From NCBI GenBank assembly GCA_016789405.1, contig JAEUPQ010000014.1, positions 1 through 64,000 of the forward strand: a DNA stretch of 64,000 nt, read 5' to 3'. The position numbers and the translations under genes are program-made. Position 1 is the first letter of the stretch, and each line of letters opens with the position of its first letter. The DNA comes from Lysobacteraceae bacterium. Lineage in GTDB: Bacteria > Pseudomonadota > Gammaproteobacteria > Xanthomonadales > Xanthomonadaceae. Under the pieces are notes generated by a model. It searched no databases, had not been told where the DNA came from, and saw only the letters and a program-made list of their open reading frames with translations. Shown here piece by piece: positions 18,438-28,500 of this stretch.

Positions 18438-19562
18438 ATGGGCACCCCACCCGGCCGCGAACCCACGATGCGCACCGAACGCGACGCACAACGCCTTCCC
18501 GCAGAACTGTCGCATTCGGCCGAACTCGAAGCGCTCGCAAGCGACGATCGCCACCCGCGCCCCCCGGGATGGCACCTGAGTGCGCAGGCCGTGCGCCACT
18601 TCATCCTCGGTGGACCGGCCACGCCGGATCGGCCGGCCTGCCGACGCAAGATCTTCGGCAACGACCTCGCGGTCGAACGCGCCATCGTCACCCTCGCCGG
18701 CCAGCGCGGCCTGCTGCTCGTGGGCGAGCCCGGCACCGCGAAGTCGCTGCTGTCCGAGCTGCTGGCCGCGGCGATTTCCGGCAGCAGCACGCACACCGTG
18801 CAGGGCTCGGCGGGCACCGCCGAGGAGCAGATCCGCTACGGCTGGAACTACGCGCTGCTGCTGAAGGAAGGCCCCAGCGAACGCGCGCTGGTGCCCGGCC
18901 CGCTGCACCGCTGCATGTCGCTCGGCTGCCTGCTGCGCTTCGAGGAAATCACCCGCTGCCCGGTCGAGATCCAGGACAGCCTCATCCCGGTGCTGTCCGA
19001 TCGCGTGCTGCACGTGCCGGAGCTGGGCGACGACGCGATGCTGCTGTCGCGCCCCGGCTTCAACATCGTCGCCACCGCCAACCTGCGCGACCGTGGCGTC
19101 AACGAAATGTCGGCAGCGCTGAAACGGCGCTTCAACTTCGAGACCCTGCTGCCGATCCGCGATCCGGCGGCCGAGGCTGAACTCGTCGGCCGGGAAGTGG
19201 ATCGGCTGCTGGCCGAGGACGGCATCGGCGCCCGCCTGCCTCCGGACGTGAGCCAGCTGCTCGTGCAAGTGTTCCAGGAACTGCGCGCCGGCGAAGCGCT
19301 CGGCGTGCGACTCGAGCCGCTGTCCAGCGTGCTGTCGACCGCCGAAGCGGTGAACGTGGCCTACAGCGCCGCCGCCGAGGCCTGGTACTTCGGCGACGGC
19401 AGCGCGCAGCCCGAACACCTGCTGCGGCACATGAGCGGCACCGCGCTCAAGGACGATGCCGACGACCGCAAGCGCCTGACCGACTACCTGCGGCTGCTGC
19501 GCGGCAAGCGCGGCAACGACCCGGGATGGAAGCGCCTGCTCGACGGCGAACGCTGGCTGTAA
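18438..19562 (+). CDS. yehL: MoxR-type AAA+ ATPase (YehL subfamily)
   Basis: 374 aa (361-364 if ATG 18468 is used). Walker A GEPGTAKS at residues 96-103, Walker B-like LLRFEE about 165-170, and sensor-1 region FNIVATANLRDRG. MoxR ATPases work as chaperone-like remodelers together with VWA-domain partners. The gene neighbourhood (DUF4132, DUF5682, VWA, SWIM) is that of E. coli yehL, one of the named MoxR subfamilies, whose function is unknown. The start at 18438 has GAGG nearby. A 119-nt gap separates it from the next gene; the other four are overlapping. Confidence 0.88.
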   Translation: MGTPPGREPTMRTERDAQRLPAELSHSAELEALASDDRHPRPPGWHLSAQAVRHFILGGPATPDRPACRRKIFGNDLAVERAIVTLAGQRGLLLVGEPGTAKSLLSELLAAAISGSSTHTVQGSAGTAEEQIRYGWNYALLLKEGPSERALVPGPLHRCMSLGCLLRFEEITRCPVEIQDSLIPVLSDRVLHVPELGDDAMLLSRPGFNIVATANLRDRGVNEMSAALKRRFNFETLLPIRDPAAEAELVGREVDRLLAEDGIGARLPPDVSQLLVQVFQELRAGEALGVRLEPLSSVLSTAEAVNVAYSAAAEAWYFGDGSAQPEHLLRHMSGTALKDDADDRKRLTDYLRLLRGKRGNDPGWKRLLDGERWL

Positions 19563-19681
19563 GCCCTCGCGCGCTGCAACCGCTTGCCGTGACCGCTCCT
19601 CCGCACCGCATCCCGCGACATCCGTCCGGACCGTCGCGTCCGCGCGAACGCACTCCCTGATCCGAACCCGGAACCTGCACC

Positions 19682-22600
19682 ATGACCACATTCCCCGCGC
19701 CGCCCGCCACCCTCGACGAGATCCCCGCGCAGTGCGCCGCCGCCTGGCAGGCGCTCGGGGCGGACCTCAGCGAGGCCTTCCAGACTTCGATGCGGAAGGC
19801 CTGGGAACGCAACGAGTTCGGCGTCTTCGTCCACTACCTGCGCGAGATCCGCGACGACGTGCCGCCGGCGGAACGCATGCCCGGCTGGCGCGATGCCTTC
19901 ATGGCGCTGCTGCAGGCGCATCCGGAAGCCTACGCGAGGCGGGGCGCCTTCCTGGTCGACGCCTGCGTCCACCTGCTGTCGGCGCGCGACGTGCTGTCGA
20001 TTCCGGGGAATGTCGCCGCGATCGGCAAGACCTCCTGGCCGCAGGCCTGGATGCGCGGCTTCATGCCGCGCTCGCGCGAGGAGCGCGAGGGGCTGGTCGC
20101 ACTGGTCCGCGAATCCGCCGACGTCGCCGTGCAGGCATCGGCGCTGGACCTGCTGGTCCGCCGGCGCGACTACCGCGAGGAATCCGTCGAGGACAAGGCG
20201 CATCGCCATGCGCAGATCGAGGAGGCCCTGCGCCACATCGACGATGAAGCGCTGCGGGGCTTCGTCGTGGCCAACGCGGATTTCGGTGGATTCAGCGCCA
20301 ACGACCTGATGCGCCACGTCGAATCCCCCGCGCTGCTGGTCGAATTCGCCGAGCGCGGTGGACTTTCGCTGCGTCGCGCCGCGCTGGAGCGCATCACCGA
20401 TGCCCTGCGCGACGTGGACACGATTCCCGACGCGCTGATCGATCGGCTGGAAGCATTGCTGCTCGCCGACCAGGTGAGCTTCCGCAAGTCCTGCGTGCAG
20501 GTCCCGCACGTCGGCCTGTGCGAATTCGCATGGCAGCACGCCGAGGACGACAAGATGCGCGCGCACGTGCTGCGCTGGACGGCCACGCTGCTGGAGGACG
20601 AGCGCTTCGGCGCGTTCGGTCCCTCGCATCCGGCGTTGCCGTTGCTGTGGACCATCATCGGATCCGCGCCCGACATCGTGCGCGCCTGGTTCTGGAACTC
20701 CGACGCTTACCGGCCGCACGCCGAGATCGACATCGCGCTGTTCGAAACCCTGTGGCAGGCGCGCACGCCCGCCCTGCTCGACCTGTTCCTGCCGTGGATC
20801 GCCTCGTGGCAGTCGAGCTGGCAGCCGGACGCAGCGCTCAGGCGCGCGACGCCGACGCTGCAGGAGATCCTGGCCGAGCGGCGCGCCGACCTGGCATCGG
20901 TGAAGCCCACCCAGGTGGTGGAACTGCTGGCGCGGATCGACGGCGAGGCGCTGTTCGACACGCTCGATCCCCAGCTGCAGGACCTGGCCGCGAAGAGCAA
21001 GCCGATCCAGCGCGCACTGCCGCAGCACCTCGCGCGTTTCGGCAGCACGCGGCTGCAGCGGCTGGGCTGGCTGGCCGACAAGCGCAAGGCGACGCGCGAG
21101 ACCGGACTGGAAGCCCTGCTGCTCTGCAACGACGCCGATGCGGCGACGGTGCTGCAGTCGGTGCGCGACGACAAGCGCACCACGGACACCGATCGCGACC
21201 GCATCGATGCGCGCCTGGGTCGCAGCACGCGTGCAGACCACACCGCGACGGCAGGACCTGCGGCCGCGACGCCGGAGCCGGGCGCGGCCGATCTCGATGC
21301 GCTGAAGACACGCGTCGCCAAGGCGAAGATCAAACCCGTCGTCGACAAGGTCTGGAACGAGCGACTCGCCGCCGCGCTCACGCCGCTGCCACCGGAGTTC
21401 GGCCGCTGGCTGCTCAGCCTCGCCGTGGAAACCAAGGAAGACCGCCTGACCGGCACCGCGCTGGGCCTGATCGCGCACCTGTCGCGCGAGCGTCGCGCGG
21501 CGCTGGCCGAGCTGCTGTTCGAGCTGTGGCTGGCCGCCAACGGCGATCGCAAGCTGATCTGGCTGCTGCTCTTCATGGCGCCGTGCGGCGACGACCGCCT
21601 GCTCGAACCGCTGTCCACGGCCTTCAAGAGCTGGCACAAGCGCGCCAAGCCCAAGGCGGTGACCGTGCTGAAGACCATGGCGTCGCTCGACACGGCGTAC
21701 GCGCTGTCGCACGTCTACGAGGTCTATTCGAAAGCCACGTATTCCTACGCGATCCGGATCGGCGCGAAGGAAGCGCTGCAGGCCGCCGCCGCACGCCGGG
21801 GCTGCACGCTGGCCGACCTCGCCGACGAGATCACGCCGGATTTCGGCCTGACCGCACAGGGTCGCGTGTTCGACTTCGGCACCGTCCAGTACACGATGCA
21901 GGTCGGCACCGACCTGGACCTGCGCTTCACGCACCACGGCACCGGCAAGACCGCGAAGACGCTGCCCAAGGCGAAGGATGGCGAGGATGCAGACGCGCGC
22001 GCCGAAGCCGACGCCGCGATCAAGGTGCTGCGCGGCGGACTGAAGAAGGTGGTGAAGCTGCAGGCGCAGCGCCTGGAGGACGCGATGGTGATCGAGCGCA
22101 GCTGGCCGGCCGCGCGCTGGCGCGTGCTGTTCGTGGATCACGCGGTGCTGGGCCTGATCGGCCAGGGCCTGGTCTGGACGCGACTCGATGCCGACGGCGA
22201 GGCACGCGGCAGCTTCCGGATCAGCGAGGACCGTTCGCTGATCGATGCAGCGGACCAGCCGGTGACGCTCGCCGACGACGAGCGCGTGCGCCTGTGGCAT
22301 CCGTCGCTCGCGTCCGCCGGCGAGGTGCAGGCCTGGACCGCGCATCTGGCGGACTACGAGGTCAAACCCTTCCTCGAACAGGTGCGCCGCCCGGTGGTGC
22401 AGCTGAGCGCGGAGCAGGCCGATGGCCACAGTTTCGGACCGCACGCCACGGTGAAGGTGGCGCAGTCGACCATCAAGTACGGGCTGGAAGGCTGGAACTA
22501 CCAGATCAGCGACCAGGACGGCAGCCACATCTTCGGCTTCAGCCGCCGCTTCGGCGACGGCCTGCGCGTGTTGATCGACACCGAGGACATGGATGCGAGC

Positions 22601-22738
22601 CTGTACGGTGATTCGGCACTGGGTTCGGCGAACTTCTACCGCGGCGACGACATGCTGGCGCTGCGCGACGTGCCGGCGCCGCTGCTGTCGCTGGTGGCCG
22701 AACACTTCGACAAGCTGGCGGCGAAGGCGGTCCGGTGA
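19682..22738 (+). CDS. DUF4132-domain protein (YehI-like)
   Basis: 1018 aa, cytoplasmic, no signal or membrane segment. The N-terminal two thirds looks like a helical-repeat scaffold (many LxxLL-type helices). The C-terminus about 690-900 carries the DUF4132 region, with RLEDAMVIERSWPAARWRVLF and GLIGQGLVWTRLD. The E. coli counterpart YehI is similar in placement but also has a WGR domain, which I do not see here. Function unknown; the neighbours suggest a substrate or adaptor of the MoxR/VWA machine. The stop overlaps the next start (GTGA). Confidence 0.85.
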   Translation: MTTFPAPPATLDEIPAQCAAAWQALGADLSEAFQTSMRKAWERNEFGVFVHYLREIRDDVPPAERMPGWRDAFMALLQAHPEAYARRGAFLVDACVHLLSARDVLSIPGNVAAIGKTSWPQAWMRGFMPRSREEREGLVALVRESADVAVQASALDLLVRRRDYREESVEDKAHRHAQIEEALRHIDDEALRGFVVANADFGGFSANDLMRHVESPALLVEFAERGGLSLRRAALERITDALRDVDTIPDALIDRLEALLLADQVSFRKSCVQVPHVGLCEFAWQHAEDDKMRAHVLRWTATLLEDERFGAFGPSHPALPLLWTIIGSAPDIVRAWFWNSDAYRPHAEIDIALFETLWQARTPALLDLFLPWIASWQSSWQPDAALRRATPTLQEILAERRADLASVKPTQVVELLARIDGEALFDTLDPQLQDLAAKSKPIQRALPQHLARFGSTRLQRLGWLADKRKATRETGLEALLLCNDADAATVLQSVRDDKRTTDTDRDRIDARLGRSTRADHTATAGPAAATPEPGAADLDALKTRVAKAKIKPVVDKVWNERLAAALTPLPPEFGRWLLSLAVETKEDRLTGTALGLIAHLSRERRAALAELLFELWLAANGDRKLIWLLLFMAPCGDDRLLEPLSTAFKSWHKRAKPKAVTVLKTMASLDTAYALSHVYEVYSKATYSYAIRIGAKEALQAAAARRGCTLADLADEITPDFGLTAQGRVFDFGTVQYTMQVGTDLDLRFTHHGTGKTAKTLPKAKDGEDADARAEADAAIKVLRGGLKKVVKLQAQRLEDAMVIERSWPAARWRVLFVDHAVLGLIGQGLVWTRLDADGEARGSFRISEDRSLIDAADQPVTLADDERVRLWHPSLASAGEVQAWTAHLADYEVKPFLEQVRRPVVQLSAEQADGHSFGPHATVKVAQSTIKYGLEGWNYQISDQDGSHIFGFSRRFGDGLRVLIDTEDMDASLYGDSALGSANFYRGDDMLALRDVPAPLLSLVAEHFDKLAAKAVR

Positions 22739-25095
22739 GCGAAGACGCGGCAGGCGCGCTGGCGCAGCGACTGGCGGACATTCCCGCCAGTCGCGCGCTG
22801 CGCCTGCTGCCGGTGCGTCACCACAGCCCTGCCTGCGCGTGGCAGCTGCGCGCCCTGATCCGGCGCGAGCGTCCGCGCCACGTGCTGATCGAAGGCCCGG
22901 CCGAGGCGACGGCACTGGTGCGCTACATGGGCATGTCCGGTGCGAGCGCGCCGCTCGCGGTGTATGCCTGCCTGCCGTCGCGCGATGCGGCGACGCCCGG
23001 GCCACGCGCGTTCTTTCCGTTCGCGGCGTTCTCGCCCGAATGGGTGGCACTGCGCGAAGGCCTGCGCTGCGGTGCGCAGGTGCGCTTCATCGACCGGCCT
23101 GCCGCCGCGCTGCTGGACGAAGACGATGCACGGGACGACATCGGCGGCGATGACTGCGACGCGACAGGCGACGGCGCCTCCGGCGATGCCGACCCGCTGC
23201 TGCGCGACGATCTTGCGGAGCGCGCGCAGCGCGTGGTCGCGGCCGCGGGCAGCCCGGATTTCGACCACTGGTGGGATCGCCACTTCGAGGCCGGCGGCCA
23301 CGCCATCGATCCCGACGCCTGGTTCCGGCGGCTGCAGCAGTGGTGCCTGCTCCTGCGCGAACGGCCCGAACCCGCGACGTGCAGCGATCGCGAACGCGCG
23401 ATGGCCGCGCACGTCGCGGCAGCGGTCGCGACCGGTGAGTCGACGCTGGTGGTGGTGGGCGGCCTGCACGTCGAGGCGATCGCGGTGCTGCTCGCACAGC
23501 CCGCACCGCCGCCGATCGAAGCCGGCGACGGTCGCGCCGAGTGCTATCTCGTGCCGTACAGCCTGCAGCGACTGGACAGCGCGAATACGCACGCTGCCGG
23601 CCTGCCGGACACCGGCTACTACCAGCACTGGTGGGACGCCGTGGATGCCGGCGCGGCGCGGCCCGAGCGCAGCGCCGCGGAAGCCGCCGCGATCCGCGCA
23701 GTGACCGGACTGCGCGAACGCGGCGAAATCGCAGGCGTGCCGGATGCGATCGAGGTCGTGCTGATGGCCGAGCGACTGGCCGCGCTGCGCGACGTCCCGC
23801 TGGGTCGTGCCGAAGTCCTCGATGCGCTGGCGGGGATCCTGCCCGGCGACGATGCAACGCCCGGCGCAAGCGGATCGCGTCGCACCCGACTGCGCGGACT
23901 GCTCGCCACCGATGCGGTCGGCACCCTGCCGAAGCAGTATCCGCGCGCGCCGCTGGTGGACGACTTCCGTCGTCGCGCAAGCGCACTCGGCCTGCCGTTG
24001 CTGCCCGGCACCACCGACCGCGCGCTCGATCTCTACCGCAGCGACAAGCATCGCGAGATCTCGCGCCTGCTGCACCAGCTCGCCGCATTGGGCGCGCCCT
24101 ACGCGATCCTGCGTGCCGGCCCGGATTTCGTGGCGGGCACGGGTCTGGCGCGCGTTCGCGAGCAGTGGCGACTGGCCTGGCATCCCGAAGTGGATGCACG
24201 CCTGACCGAGAGCCAGCACCTGGGCGCGCAGGTGTCCGATGCCGCACTCGCCCGGTTGCTGCTGCGCGTGCGCCGGCATCCCGACGAGGCGCCGACCTGC
24301 CTGCTCGAAGGCCTGCGCATGGGCCTGCACGCGCGGATCGAACCGCTGCTGGACGCCGCCGGGCACTGGGTCGATCGCGAAGGCGCGCTGCCGGTGCTGG
24401 CGCGCGGGTTGGCACAGCTGGCCGCCGCCGAGCGCGCGCGCGACGTGCTGTCGGCGGCGGGGCTGCCCGGCCTCCACGACCTGCTCGCGCGCAGCTATCG
24501 GCGTGCGCTCGCATTGCTGCCCTGGCTGGGGCGGATGGACACGGACGCCGCGCTCGAGACCGGCGACGCCCTCGCGACGCTCAACACGCTCGCCAGCGAG
24601 GCCTGGGCGGACCTGCCCGCGCTGCTCGATGCCCTGCAGCGCATCGTCGATGCCCCCCTGCCTGCGCTGCTGCGCGGACGCATCGCCGCGATCCTGTGCG
24701 TGCGCGGTCGACTGTCGCGTGCCGAAAGCGCGACGCGCCTGCGCGCGGCGCTGGACGCCGGCCTGATCGAACCGCAGGTACCTTGCGACTACCTGCTGGG
24801 TTTCCTGCCACTGGCGCGTCACGTGCTGCTCGGCGATGCATCGCTGATCGACGCTTTCGATGCAGCGCTGTCGCAATGGGACGACGACCTGTTCCTGCAA
24901 TTGCTGCCGGGACTGCGGCTGGCGTTCACGGCACTCAAGCCGCGCGAAGCCGCCAGCCTGCTGCGGTCGATCGCAGGCGATGGCGCCGATGTGGATACCA
25001 CGCCAGTCACGCTCGGTCCCGGGCACCGGGAGGCCCTGTCGCGATTGCGCGTCGACACCGCGCGCATCGCCGCGCTCTGGGGCCTGCATGACTGA
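22735..25095 (+). CDS. yehM: DUF5682-family protein (YehM-like)
   Basis: 786 aa, close to E. coli YehM in length. It opens with the family signature LLPVRHHSPACAWQL and VLIEGPAEA (residues about 24-65), then YACLPSRDA, FFPFAAFSPEW, and VVVGGLHVEAI. The His and Glu-Gly-Pro positions recall the TraB/EreA-like hydrolase fold, but an active site is not established. The acidic insert about 125-160 is probably disordered. The GTG start is in a 4-nt overlap with the DUF4132 gene, and the end overlaps the VWA gene by 8 nt, so three products are tightly co-translated. Confidence 0.87.
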   Translation: MSEDAAGALAQRLADIPASRALRLLPVRHHSPACAWQLRALIRRERPRHVLIEGPAEATALVRYMGMSGASAPLAVYACLPSRDAATPGPRAFFPFAAFSPEWVALREGLRCGAQVRFIDRPAAALLDEDDARDDIGGDDCDATGDGASGDADPLLRDDLAERAQRVVAAAGSPDFDHWWDRHFEAGGHAIDPDAWFRRLQQWCLLLRERPEPATCSDRERAMAAHVAAAVATGESTLVVVGGLHVEAIAVLLAQPAPPPIEAGDGRAECYLVPYSLQRLDSANTHAAGLPDTGYYQHWWDAVDAGAARPERSAAEAAAIRAVTGLRERGEIAGVPDAIEVVLMAERLAALRDVPLGRAEVLDALAGILPGDDATPGASGSRRTRLRGLLATDAVGTLPKQYPRAPLVDDFRRRASALGLPLLPGTTDRALDLYRSDKHREISRLLHQLAALGAPYAILRAGPDFVAGTGLARVREQWRLAWHPEVDARLTESQHLGAQVSDAALARLLLRVRRHPDEAPTCLLEGLRMGLHARIEPLLDAAGHWVDREGALPVLARGLAQLAAAERARDVLSAAGLPGLHDLLARSYRRALALLPWLGRMDTDAALETGDALATLNTLASEAWADLPALLDALQRIVDAPLPALLRGRIAAILCVRGRLSRAESATRLRAALDAGLIEPQVPCDYLLGFLPLARHVLLGDASLIDAFDAALSQWDDDLFLQLLPGLRLAFTALKPREAASLLRSIAGDGADVDTTPVTLGPGHREALSRLRVDTARIAALWGLHD

Positions 25096-26350
25096 GCACA
25101 TGCGCGAACGCCTGCGCCGCTGGCGCCTGGTCCTCGGTCCTGCCGCCGAGGCCGGCACGACGACAGGACCGCAACCGGGCGCGTCGCCGCAGGGGGGCGC
25201 GGAGGCCGCGATGCCCGCGGACGGCCACCTGCTCGATGCCGACGATCGCAGGCGCGACGCGCTGCTCGACGCGCTGTATTCGCGTGAATACGATTCACGT
25301 GAATACGACGCACGCGAGCATGACGTCCACGGTGAGGACACCGACGAATTCGACGCGTTCGCGCAATGGAACCGCGGGCCGGGCGGATCGCGTCGCGGCG
25401 GACGACGCAGCCGGGGGCTCGATGCACCGGAGTGGCTGCGCGGCGTGCGCAGCCTGTTTCCTGCGCGCACCGCCGAGTACCTGCAGCGCGAGGGCCTGCA
25501 GCGCTACGGCCTGGTCGAGCTGCTCGCCGATCCGCAGGTGCTGGCCCGCGCGACGCCCGACATGGCGCTGGTGCGAACGCTCATCGCCTGCCGCAGCCTG
25601 TTGCCCGACGCGGCCATGGCCGAAGCGCGACGGATCATCCGCCGCGTGACCGCCGATCTCGAACAGCGCCTCGCCCGCGAAGTGCGCGCACGCCTCGCAC
25701 CACGCCGCCTGCGCGGCGCGCACGGCGGCCCGCGCAAGCTGTCGGAACTCGACTGGCCGCGCACGCTGCGGCGCAACCTGCGCCACTACGACATCGATGC
25801 CGATGCGCTGGTCCTGCGCGAACTGCATTTCCATGCCCGCCAGCAGCGCCACCTGCCCTGGGAACTCGTGCTGCTGGTCGACCAGAGCGGTTCGATGCTG
25901 GACTCGGTGATCCATGCCGCGGTGCTGGCCTCGGTGCTCTGCGGCGTGCGCTCGCTGAAGACGCGGCTGGTGCTGTTCGACACGCGCATCGTCGATCTCG
26001 GCGACCAGTTGCAGGACCCCGCCGAGACCCTGCTCGGCGTGCAGCTGGGCGGCGGCACCGACATCGGTTCGGCATTGCGCTACGCAGGCGCATGCCTGCA
26101 GCAACCCGCGCGCAGCCTGGTGGTGCTGATCAGCGACTTCCACGAAGGCGGCGATCCCGACGTGCTGCCGCACGAGGCGCGTCGACTCGTGGCCAGCGGC
26201 GCGCGCCTGATCGGACTCGCCGCGCTGGATCGCGGATCGCAGCCCGACTACGACCGAGGGATGGCACGGCGGCTCGCTGCGTGCGGCATGCCGGTCGCGG
26301 CGATGACGCCGGAGCGCCTCGCCGACTGGATCGCGGTGCAGATGCGATGA
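25088..26350 (+). CDS. yehP: VWA-domain protein (YehP-like, CoxE family)
   Basis: 420 aa. The N-terminal 110 residues are flexible, with three tandem 5-residue repeats (SREYD, SREYD, AREHD at about 65-79). The middle is helical. The VWA domain is about 255-400 with a complete MIDAS: D265-S267-S269 (DQSGSM), Thr324 (GGGTDIG) and Asp350 (ISDFHEGG). Such proteins are the metal-binding partners of MoxR ATPases and probably dock on the product at 18438-19562. ATG 25100 is an alternative start. It ends in an ATGA overlap with the SWIM gene. Confidence 0.9.
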   Translation: MTEHMRERLRRWRLVLGPAAEAGTTTGPQPGASPQGGAEAAMPADGHLLDADDRRRDALLDALYSREYDSREYDAREHDVHGEDTDEFDAFAQWNRGPGGSRRGGRRSRGLDAPEWLRGVRSLFPARTAEYLQREGLQRYGLVELLADPQVLARATPDMALVRTLIACRSLLPDAAMAEARRIIRRVTADLEQRLAREVRARLAPRRLRGAHGGPRKLSELDWPRTLRRNLRHYDIDADALVLRELHFHARQQRHLPWELVLLVDQSGSMLDSVIHAAVLASVLCGVRSLKTRLVLFDTRIVDLGDQLQDPAETLLGVQLGGGTDIGSALRYAGACLQQPARSLVVLISDFHEGGDPDVLPHEARRLVASGARLIGLAALDRGSQPDYDRGMARRLAACGMPVAAMTPERLADWIAVQMR

Positions 26351-28500
26351 GCACGAACTCGCGTCCTGAAACGAACACCGACATGCCCGACGCGGCACGC
26401 AGGACCGCGCTGCAGGCCTGGCTCCGCCAACTCGACGACGACGTCCTGGTCGGGTGGGCCAATCGCGGCCTGCTGCGCCGCGCGCGCGGCGTGCTCGCCA
26501 GCGTCGAAGACGCAGGCTGGAGCGCGTCGGGCCTGGCGTGTTCGATCGAATCGCAGACCGTCGTCCTCATCGGCCCCGGCTTCCCGCAGTTGCGATGCAG
26601 CTGTCCGGCCGGTGGTCCCTGTCATCACGCGCTGGCCGCGTTGCTGCGCTGGTGCAGCCTGCCGCTCGACGCCACGGGCGCGGACGTGGGCATGGGCGTG
26701 GACGCGACGGCACCCTCGCCCGCGGAAGCAGCTCCGTCGACGCTGCAGACGGACACGGCATTCTGGAATGCAGCGGCATGGACACCGATCGCGCGCGCCC
26801 TGCGTGCCGCGACCCTGCGCCGCGCGCGTGGCTGGCTCGAAGACGGCCTGCAGATCGATTTCGTCGAAACGCCTGCGCAACTGGAAGCGCGCCTGCACGA
26901 CCACGACCGAACGCGCGTGCGTTTCGACGCCGCGCTCGGGCCGGCCAACGCGATCTGCACCTGCGCGCAGCCTGCCTGCGCACATGCCGCCGCGGCGCTG
27001 TACGCCTGGCGCGAGCAGCACGCGCTGGACCGTGGCGACGCCCGGCCGCAGCGACCGCATCGTGAAACGGTGGTGCTCGACGCGGTCGAATCCACGCTGT
27101 GCGCGATCGCGGACGAAGGCCTCTCGCAGCTGTCCGCCACGCGCCTCGATGCGCTCGAAGCGCTGTCGCAGCGCTGTCGGCAGGCCGACCTGCCGGCACT
27201 GGCACGCGATCTCGTCGACCTGCATCGCGCCGCCACCGCCGAGCTTGCGCGCCGACACCATGCCGAGGTCGCGGCCGTCGCGCGATGCATCGCGCGCGCC
27301 TGGGCACGCCTGCGCGCATTGCGCGCGCCGGTCTCGCCGCAGCCGCGCATGCAGCTCAAGGGCAGGCATCGTCGCGATTACCACCCCGCGCCAACGCTCG
27401 ATCTCGACGTCTGCGCGATCGAGCGCTGGGATGCGAACGGCGTCAACGGCAGCGGAATCGGATTCACCCTGCACGCGTGGTGCCACGCCGGCAGTCGCTG
27501 GTGGCGCATGCCGGTCGCGGACCATGTCGGCGCCGGTTCGGCCGTGCCGGACTGGCGGCAACATCGCTGGGCGGCACGTACGCTGGGCGATCTGCTGGGC
27601 CAGCGCCTGCGCCTGGACGGCGCATGGGCCAGCGACGACGGCAGCCTCAGCGCGCGCGCCGACACCCGATGGTCGACACGCGATGCCGCGTCGGAAACCA
27701 CGACGACAGAGGATGCCGTCGCGACGCAACGTCCACCTGCCGACGCGCAGCTCGATATCGCGACGGCGATCGACGGGTGGCGACGCGAGCGACCGCCCGG
27801 CCTGCTCGACGCACGACCGCGCATCGCATTGGTCACCGGGCTGCATCTGCTGCCGCAGGGAGCGTCGAAGGATGCGCTGACGCTGTCGGCCCGGGATGCA
27901 GACGGTCGCTGGCTGGTACTGCACTGGCCCGACCACGGCGACAGCCGCCTGCGTGCGCGTCATCGCCTCGACGCGCTGCTCGCACGCGATCGCGGGCCGC
28001 ACCAGATGCTCGGCTGGCTGCAGTGCATCGATGGAACCGCGCACCTGGAACCGATCAGCTTGTGGAGCATGACGACACAGCGATGGTGGCATCTGCACAC
28101 CGACGACGTACCTGGAGACAGCCTGCCCGCGCCGCCGACGGCTTCCGATGACCTGCACCGTGCCGAGCTCCCGCATGCCGAGCTTCCGCATGCCGATCTC
28201 CCGCGAGCGGATCGACTCGGCACGTACCCGATCCTGCAAGCGCTGCTGGGCACGCAAACGCTGGCATGTCGCCAACTGGCGCATGGCTGCGCGCACGCCG
28301 ATCCCGGCATCACCCTCGCGCGCGCGCGCTGGCGCACCGAGGGCCTCGGCCGCGACTGGCCGGAACTGCTGCAGGGCGTGGGCGAGCACGACGCCACATG
28401 CGCGCCGCACGCCCACGCGCTGCTCGACGCGCTGGTGCGCATCGCGCTGGCATTGCAGTTGCACGATCCGCGCGGCGAGGCCCCGGGCGAGGCGCGCTAG
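26347..28500 (+). CDS. yehQ: SWIM zinc-finger protein (YehQ-like) with two SWIM motifs
   Basis: 717 aa. Two CXC-xn-CXH SWIM zinc motifs are visible: C84-C86-C92-H94 (CSCPAGGPCHH) and C204-C206-C211-H213 (CTCAQPACAH). SWIM fingers mediate DNA or protein binding. The remainder is helical and of unknown fold. A tandem 15-bp repeat at 28159-28203 encodes RAELP/HAELP/HADLP. It is last in the overlapping block, and its stop TAG shares bases (CTAG) with the stop of the convergent regulator. Confidence 0.87.
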   Translation: MSTNSRPETNTDMPDAARRTALQAWLRQLDDDVLVGWANRGLLRRARGVLASVEDAGWSASGLACSIESQTVVLIGPGFPQLRCSCPAGGPCHHALAALLRWCSLPLDATGADVGMGVDATAPSPAEAAPSTLQTDTAFWNAAAWTPIARALRAATLRRARGWLEDGLQIDFVETPAQLEARLHDHDRTRVRFDAALGPANAICTCAQPACAHAAAALYAWREQHALDRGDARPQRPHRETVVLDAVESTLCAIADEGLSQLSATRLDALEALSQRCRQADLPALARDLVDLHRAATAELARRHHAEVAAVARCIARAWARLRALRAPVSPQPRMQLKGRHRRDYHPAPTLDLDVCAIERWDANGVNGSGIGFTLHAWCHAGSRWWRMPVADHVGAGSAVPDWRQHRWAARTLGDLLGQRLRLDGAWASDDGSLSARADTRWSTRDAASETTTTEDAVATQRPPADAQLDIATAIDGWRRERPPGLLDARPRIALVTGLHLLPQGASKDALTLSARDADGRWLVLHWPDHGDSRLRARHRLDALLARDRGPHQMLGWLQCIDGTAHLEPISLWSMTTQRWWHLHTDDVPGDSLPAPPTASDDLHRAELPHAELPHADLPRADRLGTYPILQALLGTQTLACRQLAHGCAHADPGITLARARWRTEGLGRDWPELLQGVGEHDATCAPHAHALLDALVRIALALQLHDPRGEAPGEAR

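Noticed and set aside
15600..19691. A very long minus-strand open frame (about 1360 codons)
   Set aside because: Antisense to TetR, htpG and the MoxR gene; low-complexity His/Gln/Arg-rich translation, typical of shadows in high-GC DNA.
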